NCBI GenBank assembly: GCA_030651695.1
Contig: JAUSCD010000035.1
Coordinates: forward strand, 62,001 to 126,000
Reading direction: 5' to 3'
From: Pseudohongiella sp.
GTDB lineage: Bacteria > Pseudomonadota > Gammaproteobacteria > Pseudomonadales > Pseudohongiellaceae
DNA: 64,000 bases
Shown: piece after piece, positions 19,568 through 28,262 of the stretch
Numbering within the stretch: position 1 is the first letter of the stretch
Layout of the letters: every line of letters begins with the position of its first letter
The notes under the pieces: generated by a model
The model's database searches: none
Told to the model about the DNA's origin: nothing
Seen by the model: the letters and a program-made list of their open reading frames with translations, nothing else
Translations under genes and position numbers: made by a program

Positions 19568-21085
19568 TTGAACCGGTACAGTTTTGTGTATAACCCATCT
19601 GTATCGCCTGAACTTACACACACTGTGCCGTCACAGATCCTGCCAGATGTTTTAGTCTGGCGGACCGCATTGGATACCGGAGTCCCTGGCATGCTGTACC
19701 AACAACTGGCAGACCGTCTGCAGAACCTGATTGGCGAGAATATCTACGAAGTGGGCACCCGTTTGCCCGGCGTGCGCCAACTCAGTCTGCAGCACGAAGT
19801 CAGTGTCTCTACCGCTGTTAACGCCTGTCGTGAACTGGAACAGCGCGGACTGCTGGAAGCCAGACCGCGCGCAGGTTACTTTGTACGCCTGCCACCCGCA
19901 CAACGTGCTGCGCCCAGGCTCGGGAAAACCGGCGCCACACCCCGGGCGGTAACCGGCCAGCAACGTGTTCTGCGTTTACTGCAGGCGGTAAATGATCCGG
20001 ACATCGTCAATCTTGGCGCAGCTGTGCCCGATGCTGATTTCCTGCCGGTTGCGGTAATGGAGCGGGCATTTCACCATGTGCTGCGCACCCAGCGCCGCCG
20101 TTGTATGGGTTACGAGTTCCCTCCCGGCGCACCTGAGCTACGTGCACAGATTGCGCGCAGGCTGGCTGGCCATCAATGCCAGGTCACACAGGACGAGGTA
20201 CTGGTCACCAACAGTTGTCAGGAAGCCATGCACATCGCCTTGCAACTGCTTACCAAACCCGGCGACACCGTGGCTGTGGAGTCGCCAACCTATTACGGAT
20301 TGCTGCAGGTGATTGAGTCACTGGGGCTTAAAGCACTGGAAATACCCACAGATCCGGTAGCCGGCATTTCACTGGATGCGCTGGATCTGGCGCTGGAACG
20401 TTGGCCGGTAGCCGCTCTGATTCTGGTCAGCAACTTCTCCAACCCCTTGGGTGTGTGTATGACCGATGAGCGCAAACAAGCGCTAATGCATTGTCTGAAT
20501 AAACACAAAGTACCGCTGGTGGAAGACGATATTTATGGCGATCTGCCATTCAACGGGCGCCGCCCCTCTCCCATCAAGCGTTGGGATACAGAAGGGCTGG
20601 TTTACTACTGCTCGTCCTCGTCAAAAACCCTGTCAGCGGGTATGCGGGTAGGTTGGTTGGTGCCGGGCGCACAGTTTGAAAAAGCCAGACACCTGCAGTT
20701 TATTAACACGCTGTCGGTGAACACACCGTCGCAACTGGCACTGGCGCACTTTTTACAACATGGTCACTTTGAACGCAGTCTGCGCAATTCAGCCATGGAA
20801 TATGCCAAAGCAGTGGCACGCATGAACGCCAGAGTTGCACAACTGTTCCCTCGCGAAACACGTGTCAGCCGACCCGCCGGGGGATTTGTATTGTGGCTGG
20901 AATTGCCGGGAGCACAGGACACGCTCAGCCTGATGGAAACAGCCCTGGATGCCGGCGTGAGTTTTGCACCCGGTGAAATGTTTTCAGCCGCCGGCAAATA
21001 CAATAATTGCCTGCGGCTGAACTGCGCGGTGCGCTGGGATGCCCGGCTTGAGCGTGCACTGATCACGCTGGCCAAACTGGTTTAG
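19568..21085 (+). CDS. MocR-type GntR regulator / PLP-dependent aminotransferase domain fusion
   Basis: GntR wHTH YQQLADRLQNLIGENIYEVGTRLPGVRQLSLQHEVSVSTAVNACRELE and aminotransferase domain (SSSSKTLSAGMRVGWLVPG). 19568 is a TTG; ATG 19691 (MLYQQLADRL) is a plausible true start. Confidence 0.9.
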   Translation: MNRYSFVYNPSVSPELTHTVPSQILPDVLVWRTALDTGVPGMLYQQLADRLQNLIGENIYEVGTRLPGVRQLSLQHEVSVSTAVNACRELEQRGLLEARPRAGYFVRLPPAQRAAPRLGKTGATPRAVTGQQRVLRLLQAVNDPDIVNLGAAVPDADFLPVAVMERAFHHVLRTQRRRCMGYEFPPGAPELRAQIARRLAGHQCQVTQDEVLVTNSCQEAMHIALQLLTKPGDTVAVESPTYYGLLQVIESLGLKALEIPTDPVAGISLDALDLALERWPVAALILVSNFSNPLGVCMTDERKQALMHCLNKHKVPLVEDDIYGDLPFNGRRPSPIKRWDTEGLVYYCSSSSKTLSAGMRVGWLVPGAQFEKARHLQFINTLSVNTPSQLALAHFLQHGHFERSLRNSAMEYAKAVARMNARVAQLFPRETRVSRPAGGFVLWLELPGAQDTLSLMETALDAGVSFAPGEMFSAAGKYNNCLRLNCAVRWDARLERALITLAKLV

Positions 21086-21103
21086 ACGGCGATTGGCGCC
21101 ATC

Positions 21104-23542
21104 TCAAGTCCCAAGACGATAACGAAGCTTGATCACCAGTTTGCTATCCAGAGGCTCTTCCCAGACGTTGGTAAACTGGTCGCCAAAGTTGAGCAATGTG
21201 CGTCGCTGGTTTCCGGCCCGGGAATAGACCACAAACAGATCAGACAGCGGAGCAATTTCCCAACGATAACGAACCTGGAAGTTCATGTTGGAAATAGAGA
21301 AGCTGTCGGTTGGTCCGGGCGGTTTTGCACCCTCTACCAGATCACGGTTGCGAGTGGGCGCATCCTTGGGCAGGATAAAGAAACGGTCTTCTTCAGCCTT
21401 GATGCCTACCCACTGCAGACCCATGGTCAATTGCTGGCGTGCAGAAATAAAGTACTCCATCTTGAAGCTGGTTTCCCATTGATCAGTCTGGAACGTCGTG
21501 AAATCCTGACCGCCCTGGTGCAACAACCAACCATCACGATCCTGGTAGGTCAAGCCTCCGCTCATGCTGAAATTTGGCACGGGCCTCCATGTGATGCCCG
21601 CGTCATACCTCTCACTGTAACCCCCGGCAAACTCTGTTGAGCGACCGGCGCCGAAGTTGTAACTGACTGCGGCTGCAGCGTTGGTTGAATAACTGGCACT
21701 GAAATTGGTGCGCTCACGCGTGGCAAATGCACCATTGCCAAAACTGTTCAGGTCATCATAACGCTTGGGGAAATGCTGAAAGTTCAGATTCACACGATCC
21801 AGATTATTCAGCGTGATGGTGGTGCTCAAGACCGGAATCGCATTGTTGGTGCGGTCACCGTCAAGATTCTCCTCGTAACGCAGAAACGGGTTCACCCGGA
21901 TATCGCGCACACGCGTCAGACCGGTTTTTACCCATTCAAAACGGTACCACGCCTCCCAGACGTTGTTGCGCTCCTGATAACCAAAGTCATTGATGTCTAT
22001 GGTGTCGTCCAGATAGGTCAGATTCAGTGTGTGTTTGAATCCGACACGCGGGGTATAAATGATGTCCGTAAAAGCACCGTAACCCTGCCCTTTCTGATCT
22101 GAATCCGACGTCACAACCTGGCCGTCGAAATTCCACACGCCGCCCTGAGTCAGGTATTTGTAATCGACCGCATGCACCTGAGCGTCGGACTGGCTGTGAG
22201 CAACCAAGGTACCGATGTACCCGAGACCACGATAAGCCGCGCCGCCGCCCTGATCTTCATACAACAAACGGAAGGCCGTAAAGTCACGACCGCTCTGCTC
22301 ATAACGATTGCCATCATTGCCACGGAAACGGGTGTCATCCTCACTGGCTGCCAGCACCCCATAGCGGAAACTGCCGGCTTGCCCGGTGGCCTTGACGGCG
22401 CCCAGCAAGTCAGCGTTCTGCAACCGCTCGCGGGCCGACAGGCCCACACCGGTTGGCAACTGCGGTGCACGCGGTCTGCCACCGATGCGGCGGGTGTTCA
22501 GAATGGTGAATCGTTTACCAGTGCTGCCGTTGGAGCGAGCAGAGGTGTTGAATACTTCCTGGCCTTCCTGGAAAAACAGCCTTTTTTCAGGGAAAAAGGT
22601 TTCGCTGGCGGTGAGGTTAACATCCACGTCGTCCGCCTCAGCAGATCCGAAGTCGGGGTTTAACGTAGCCGTCATCTGGAAATTGGAGGATGGACGCCAG
22701 AACAAATCGACACCCGTGCGGTGTGTCCAGGCGTTGTCGATTTCGTCATAGGTTGACGCCACTGACGGAAACAGGCTCCACTGCTGACGCGGGTTCACAC
22801 CCTCAAGTTGCAACAAAGGGAAGTTGCTCAGGAAAATAGCGTCAGATTTGGCAATCGCTGGCCAGGCATAGTTCTGGTTCAGGTGCGCCACTACCCGCTC
22901 GGCGTAAAAGCCGATTTCGCGGGTACCTTCGCGGAACGGCATAGCCAGTTGACCCCAGGGGATGTAGTACTCAGCAGACCAACCTGTGGCTGTTTCTGCA
23001 GTCGCGCCGTACCAGGCACCGTCCCACTGACTGTTATATTGGCGCTCCGGCAAAATGGTGCCGTCCATCTGGTTGTCGCCCAAGGCCAGGCTCACCCAGT
23101 AACCAAACTGGCCCTCGCCTGAGGTATCCAGCGTGATAGACAGACGGTCACGGGTCAATTCGCGGTTGTCGCGGGCGCTGATGCGGCGCACCAGCGTTTC
23201 AGGCGGCTGATCCATCTCTGCGCTCATATAGATGCCGCGCGAGTTATAAAACACCCGCAGGCGGGTATCATAGGGCGCCGGCGCCAGAGTTTCAGGCTCA
23301 ACAACACCCATGCCGCTGAACGTTGGCAACTGTGACCAGACTGCCTCATCGACACGTCCATCGATATCGATGACGACGTCGTCGGACATTGCCGTCAGTT
23401 GCAGCTTCAACTCGCGGCCGACGCGACCCTGATAGCTGCCGTCATTTAAATTGATGCCGGTGGTCATCGGCTGAGCCAATGCCCCCTGACTCATATAGAC
23501 CGAAATCATTCCGGCAAGGGATAGGCGATACAAGGATTTCAA
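21104..23542 (-). CDS. DUF5916 domain protein (CBM9-like N-terminus, outer-membrane-type C-terminus)
   Basis: IDIDGRVDEAVWSQLPTFSGM...TRLRVFYNSRGIYMSAEM...ASETFFPEKRLFFQEGQEVF; TTG start with AGGA proposed; ORF extends to 23620. Confidence 0.88.
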   Translation of the reverse strand: MKSLYRLSLAGMISVYMSQGALAQPMTTGINLNDGSYQGRVGRELKLQLTAMSDDVVIDIDGRVDEAVWSQLPTFSGMGVVEPETLAPAPYDTRLRVFYNSRGIYMSAEMDQPPETLVRRISARDNRELTRDRLSITLDTSGEGQFGYWVSLALGDNQMDGTILPERQYNSQWDGAWYGATAETATGWSAEYYIPWGQLAMPFREGTREIGFYAERVVAHLNQNYAWPAIAKSDAIFLSNFPLLQLEGVNPRQQWSLFPSVASTYDEIDNAWTHRTGVDLFWRPSSNFQMTATLNPDFGSAEADDVDVNLTASETFFPEKRLFFQEGQEVFNTSARSNGSTGKRFTILNTRRIGGRPRAPQLPTGVGLSARERLQNADLLGAVKATGQAGSFRYGVLAASEDDTRFRGNDGNRYEQSGRDFTAFRLLYEDQGGGAAYRGLGYIGTLVAHSQSDAQVHAVDYKYLTQGGVWNFDGQVVTSDSDQKGQGYGAFTDIIYTPRVGFKHTLNLTYLDDTIDINDFGYQERNNVWEAWYRFEWVKTGLTRVRDIRVNPFLRYEENLDGDRTNNAIPVLSTTITLNNLDRVNLNFQHFPKRYDDLNSFGNGAFATRERTNFSASYSTNAAAAVSYNFGAGRSTEFAGGYSERYDAGITWRPVPNFSMSGGLTYQDRDGWLLHQGGQDFTTFQTDQWETSFKMEYFISARQQLTMGLQWVGIKAEEDRFFILPKDAPTRNRDLVEGAKPPGPTDSFSISNMNFQVRYRWEIAPLSDLFVVYSRAGNQRRTLLNFGDQFTNVWEEPLDSKLVIKLRYRLGT

Positions 23543-23734
23543 AACTGCATTCCTGTAGGTGATAGTAGTAGGTATTTTTGTTGGAACCGGAATCTGCCAT
23601 CCACAGGGGCATTTGTCCATGCCTTTTACCTACCAAAACCCTGCCTTTTACCTCCAGACGCTTGTTTGTTACAAACTGTTGCTGAATAATCGGTTTCAGT
23701 CATCATTTGACACCTTGAGCTGAGGATAACAACA

Positions 23735-24745
23735 ATGAAATCACTCTCTTTGAATCAACTGTCATTAGCCCGCACTGCGCTGGCGATGTGTATAACACTG
23801 GCAGCCTCATCCGCTGCTGCTCAGTACGAAGCCCCGCGACTGCCCAACGGTCAGCCAGACCTGCAAGGTATCTGGAGTAACAAAACCCTGACACCGCTGA
23901 CCCGTGACCGTGCACTGGGCGATGCCCGTCAACTCACACCCGAACAGGTAGCCGCCAAAGAAGGCGCGCAGGCCGCGTTTGTAGAAGCAGAATATGCACC
24001 CAGTGACCCCAACCGAGAGCCCGGCGCCGGCGCCCAGGCTGGTAACGATGGCAATACCGAGGATGGCTACAACGAATTCTGGAAAGAGGAAGGCGATCGT
24101 ATACAGATGATCAATGGTGAGTACCGCTCATCCATCATCATTGAGCCGGCGAATGGCCAGATTCCGTTTATGCCTGACAGAAGTCTGCGCCGCCGCTTGC
24201 CTGAAGGCATGTCTGCCAACGACGGCCCTGAAGGCCGGCCACTTGCCGAGCGCTGCCTGCTGTCCTTTGGAAACCACTCAGGGCCGCCCATGCTGCCGGT
24301 GATGTACAACAACAACTACCAGATAGTGCAAAACGATGATTATTTCATGATCATGGCGGAAATGAATCATGACGCACGCATTATCAAACTCAACGATGAA
24401 GTCGACCTCAACATGCAGAAGTGGATGGGAGACTCGGTCGGTCGCTGGGAAGGCGACACGCTGGTAGTCACGACAGCTGGCTTCCATCCTCAGCAGACGG
24501 TATTCGGTGCATCACAGAATCTGACCATCACAGAACGGTTTACGCGCACCTCTGAGTCTGAAATTCTGTATGCCTTTACTGTCGACGATCCTACTGTGTT
24601 TACCGAGGCATGGACCGGAGAGTTGATGTTTAACGCACGTCCGGCTGATGAAAAAATCTTCGAATATGCCTGCCATGAAGGCAACTACGCCCTGCCCGGA
24701 GTGCTGGCTGGTGCACGCATGGCGGAGCTGGAAGCCGCGCAGTAA
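23735..24745 (+). CDS. Secreted protein of unknown function, 'PDLQGIW' family, paralog 1
   Basis: Signal peptide; LPNGQPDLQGIWSN; DSVGRWEGDTLVVTTAGF; EYACHEGNYAL shared with 40571-41623. Confidence 0.85.
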   Translation: MKSLSLNQLSLARTALAMCITLAASSAAAQYEAPRLPNGQPDLQGIWSNKTLTPLTRDRALGDARQLTPEQVAAKEGAQAAFVEAEYAPSDPNREPGAGAQAGNDGNTEDGYNEFWKEEGDRIQMINGEYRSSIIIEPANGQIPFMPDRSLRRRLPEGMSANDGPEGRPLAERCLLSFGNHSGPPMLPVMYNNNYQIVQNDDYFMIMAEMNHDARIIKLNDEVDLNMQKWMGDSVGRWEGDTLVVTTAGFHPQQTVFGASQNLTITERFTRTSESEILYAFTVDDPTVFTEAWTGELMFNARPADEKIFEYACHEGNYALPGVLAGARMAELEAAQ

Positions 24746-24748
24746 AAC

Positions 24749-25252
24749 GTGTCGGAACTCTTGTGGCTTGAGTGGTTGGCCCGTATAGAACTGTCTCCGG
24801 TCAGCACGGCGATTCGTGAAGTATGGTGGGTGTTCCCTTCAGTGCTGGTGATGCACTCGTTATCCATGGCGATGATGGCCGGTTTTGGCGTGGTGATATG
24901 CACCCGGGCAATGGGTTTTGTGACATCACTGCCCATGGTGACGCTGAACCGTTTCATGCCACTGTTCTGGGCAGGGTTAGCCGCAGCCGCCCTGTCCGGC
25001 CTGATACTGTTGACTGCCTATCCCGCCAAGGCGCTGACAAATCCTCTGTTTTACATCAAGCTTTTGATGCTTTCCGCCACCGCCTGGATTTGCCTGCAAC
25101 TGATAAAAAGCCGCTTGCTTCCACCTTCTCAGAACAGACTGGCGGTGCTGGGACTTTGCGGGTGGGTCAGCGTGATTTTTGCCGGACGGTTCCTTGCCTA
25201 TACCCACTCCGTGCTGATGGCCTCCTGGCTGGTATCGCCAACAGGAGGCTGA
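24749..25252 (+). CDS. Small membrane protein, DUF6644-like
   Basis: GTG start 3 nt after the preceding stop; TM segments with WWVFPSVLVMHSLSMAMMAGFG. Confidence 0.7.
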   Translation: MSELLWLEWLARIELSPVSTAIREVWWVFPSVLVMHSLSMAMMAGFGVVICTRAMGFVTSLPMVTLNRFMPLFWAGLAAAALSGLILLTAYPAKALTNPLFYIKLLMLSATAWICLQLIKSRLLPPSQNRLAVLGLCGWVSVIFAGRFLAYTHSVLMASWLVSPTGG

Positions 25253-25255
25253 ATC

Positions 25256-25768
25256 ATGTTACTGGTGGAAACATTGACTGCCGTCGGTCACAACAGCGGC
25301 ATATTCGGATTCATGAACACACAATGGGGCTGGCCTTTTGTTGAGTCACTGCACTTCATAGGATTGACATTGTTACTGGGTACCGTGGGTCTGTTTGATC
25401 TGCGGTTGATGGGACTCGGCAGAGGCATTCCCATCAAGGCGCTGCATCCACTGGTGCGCTTTGGTGTTGCCGGTTTTTTGTTGAATGCCCTCACGGGGTT
25501 CATGTTTATTATTAGCGATCCGGGACAATACGTGTACAACCCGGCATTTCAGATTAAAGTGCTTGCCATGATCATCGCGGGCATCAATCTTGCTGTGTTC
25601 TATCTTGTGATGGCAAAAAAAGTCCGGGCACTTTCTGACGACGCTATTGTGCCCCTGCCCGCCCGCCTGATTGCGATGACTTCTTTATGCTGCTGGTGTG
25701 TGGTAATTGCTGGCGGGCGACTGATTACCTTTTACCGGCCACCGGAATTCTGGTGCTTCTGGTGTTAA
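25256..25768 (+). CDS. Small membrane protein, DUF6644-like
   Basis: GWPFVESLHFIGLTLLLGTVGLFDLRLMGLG; 3 nt after the previous stop. Confidence 0.7.
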   Translation: MLLVETLTAVGHNSGIFGFMNTQWGWPFVESLHFIGLTLLLGTVGLFDLRLMGLGRGIPIKALHPLVRFGVAGFLLNALTGFMFIISDPGQYVYNPAFQIKVLAMIIAGINLAVFYLVMAKKVRALSDDAIVPLPARLIAMTSLCCWCVVIAGGRLITFYRPPEFWCFWC

Positions 25769-25814
25769 AAATTTATTCTGGACTCACCAGTTTAACGTTC
25801 TCTGAGAGGGACAC

Positions 25815-27434
25815 ATGACTCTGAAAAAATCGGCTTTGACTCTGGGCATTCTGTCTGCACTGACATTGGCGGCGTGTAGCGATCCTGCGCCCGAAAATGC
25901 GGACGTTGCTTCTGATGCTGCTATCGATGCCCCCACCACTGCCGATGACGCTGTCAGCACTTTAATTTCAGTAGAAATTTCCGTTGCTGAATTGCAAACC
26001 GCCATGACCAACGGTGAACTGACAGCGGTGGCGATTACTGAGCACTACATAGATCGCATCAACAAACTCGACAAAACTACCAACTCGGTGATGGAAATCA
26101 ATCCGGATGCTCTGGCTATTGCCATGCAACTGGACGAGGAACGCGCGGCGGGCCGGGTGCGTTCGGCACTGCACGGTATACCTGTGTTGTTAAAAGACAA
26201 TATTGACACCGCCGACCACATGAAAACCACTGCAGGCAGTCTGGCGCTTTTCGGTGCGCCCACGCCTTCCGGCGATGCCTTTCTGGTGCAGCAATTGCGT
26301 GACGCAGGCGCAGTCATCCTGGGCAAAACCAATCTCAGTGAGTGGGCCAACTTCAGATCCAGCCACTCATCCAGTGGCTGGTCAGCGCGGGGCGGTCAGA
26401 CTCACAACGCCTACAACGCCGATATCACGCCATGTGGCTCCAGCTCAGGCTCAGGTGTCGCGGTGGCCGCCAACTTTACTGTGCTCGCGGTGGGCACGGA
26501 AACCGACGGGTCCATCATTTGCCCGGCGAGCAACAACAGCGTGGTAGGCATAAAACCAACACTGGGCCTGATCTCGCGCAGCGGTGTTATCCCTATTGCG
26601 CACAGTCAGGATACGGCTGGCCCGATGGCACGCTCGGTTGCCGATGCGGCGGCGTTGCTGACGGTTATGGCGGGTGTGGACCCCGCTGACAGTGTCACTT
26701 TGAATGTGGCTACCAGTGAACCGACCGACTACAGCAATTTTTTACAGACCGGCGCGTTAGCCGGCAAACGCATCGGAGTCATGCGCAGTCTGTTTGGTCG
26801 TAATGCTGAAGTCGATGCGCTGATGGAACAACAACTGGAAATCATGAGCAACGCAGGCGCGACCATTATCGATCTGGATATCCGCAACACACCTGAGATA
26901 AACGCTGCGGAATATCAGGTGCTGCTGTTTGAATTTAAAGACGGTTTGAATAAATACCTGACAAAACGTGGCAGTTTTTATCAGTCGCTGGAGCATCTGA
27001 TCCGTTTTAATGATGTTAATCGTGACACCCAGATGCCACATTTTGCTCAGGAGATTTTTGTTGAAGCACAGGCCAAAACCGATTTGCAGGATCCGGTGTA
27101 TCTGGCGGCACTAAACACCGCAAAAATCGGCAGCCAGGGCATTCTGGACGGCGCTCTGCAAGGCAATGATCTGGACGCTATCGTTGCACCCAGCAACGGC
27201 CCGGGTTGGCCGATTGATCTGGAAAATGGTGACAACGGTGGTGCTGTCAATTATGTCTCAAGCGCCGGATTGGCTGCCATTTCAGGTTACCCGGCGATTA
27301 CCGTGCCGGCAGGCTACATCAACGGTCTGCCAGTAGGCATTTCGTTCATGGGCAGCGCTTTTTCCGAGCCGGTACTGATTGGCATCGCTTATGATTTTGA
27401 ACAGAAAACCCTGGCGCGCCGCGCCCCCGAATGA
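25815..27434 (+). CDS. Amidase signature family lipoprotein
   Basis: Lipobox LTLAACS; GIPVLLKDNIDTADHMKTTAGS; GGQTHNAYNADITPCGSSSGSGVAVAANFTVLAVGTETDGSI. Confidence 0.93.
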   Translation: MTLKKSALTLGILSALTLAACSDPAPENADVASDAAIDAPTTADDAVSTLISVEISVAELQTAMTNGELTAVAITEHYIDRINKLDKTTNSVMEINPDALAIAMQLDEERAAGRVRSALHGIPVLLKDNIDTADHMKTTAGSLALFGAPTPSGDAFLVQQLRDAGAVILGKTNLSEWANFRSSHSSSGWSARGGQTHNAYNADITPCGSSSGSGVAVAANFTVLAVGTETDGSIICPASNNSVVGIKPTLGLISRSGVIPIAHSQDTAGPMARSVADAAALLTVMAGVDPADSVTLNVATSEPTDYSNFLQTGALAGKRIGVMRSLFGRNAEVDALMEQQLEIMSNAGATIIDLDIRNTPEINAAEYQVLLFEFKDGLNKYLTKRGSFYQSLEHLIRFNDVNRDTQMPHFAQEIFVEAQAKTDLQDPVYLAALNTAKIGSQGILDGALQGNDLDAIVAPSNGPGWPIDLENGDNGGAVNYVSSAGLAAISGYPAITVPAGYINGLPVGISFMGSAFSEPVLIGIAYDFEQKTLARRAPE

Positions 27435-27467
27435 TTTTGCTTCACCAGTTCAATAAGATTTACGAAG

Positions 27468-28190
27468 GTGATCATCATGTACGCAGCAGACATTCTGAAA
27501 GCACTTGAACCACTGGGCTCGCCTGGCTACCGCAAAATACTGGCGAACCACGGCATTCCGGAGCCCGTGTATGGTGTCAAAATCGGTGACGTCAAGGCAC
27601 TGCTGAAACAATGGAAAATCAAAAAGGATTATCAACTCGCGCAGGATCTTTACAACCAACCGGTTTACGACGGTCGTTATCTGGCGGGAACCATCGCCGA
27701 TGAAAAGCGCATGACTGCTGACGATCTGCGTCATTGGGCCAACACTGCCAACTGCGGCACACTCAGTCAATGCACTGTCGCCTGGGTCGCCGCAGAAAGT
27801 GCACACGGACATGCGCTGGCCATGGAGTGGATTGACTCAGACAGAGAGTCGGTGACCAGCTCTGGCTGGTGCACGCTCAGTGGTCTGGTGGCGCTCAGAC
27901 CTGACTGTGAGCTGGATATCGAAGAGCTGCGTGTATTGCTGGAGCGGGTTGAGCAGAACATTCACCAGGCGCCCAACGATGTACGTTACTGCATGAACAA
28001 TTTTGTGATTGCTGTCGGCAGTTACGTGCCGGCGCTGTTGCAGGACGCTCTGCGCGTGGGTGCGAACATCGGTAATGTCAGCGTGGACATGGGCGAAACC
28101 GCCTGCAAGGTGCCGTTTGCGCCGGATTATATCCGCAAGGTTGAAGCGCGTGGGACCTTGGGGAAAAAGCGTAAAACCGTGCGTTGTTAA
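27468..28190 (+). CDS. DNA alkylation repair protein (AlkD-like HEAT repeat)
   Basis: YRKILANHGIPEPVYGVKIGDVKALLKQWK...LAGTIADEKRMTADDLRHWANTANCGTLSQCTVAWVAAES. Confidence 0.85.
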   Translation: MIIMYAADILKALEPLGSPGYRKILANHGIPEPVYGVKIGDVKALLKQWKIKKDYQLAQDLYNQPVYDGRYLAGTIADEKRMTADDLRHWANTANCGTLSQCTVAWVAAESAHGHALAMEWIDSDRESVTSSGWCTLSGLVALRPDCELDIEELRVLLERVEQNIHQAPNDVRYCMNNFVIAVGSYVPALLQDALRVGANIGNVSVDMGETACKVPFAPDYIRKVEARGTLGKKRKTVRC

Positions 28191-28262
28191 CCCTGTCGTT
28201 TGGGGGCAAAACCCTTATACTTGCCCCACCAGCAAAAACGACCGATCTCAGGGACCGACCAC

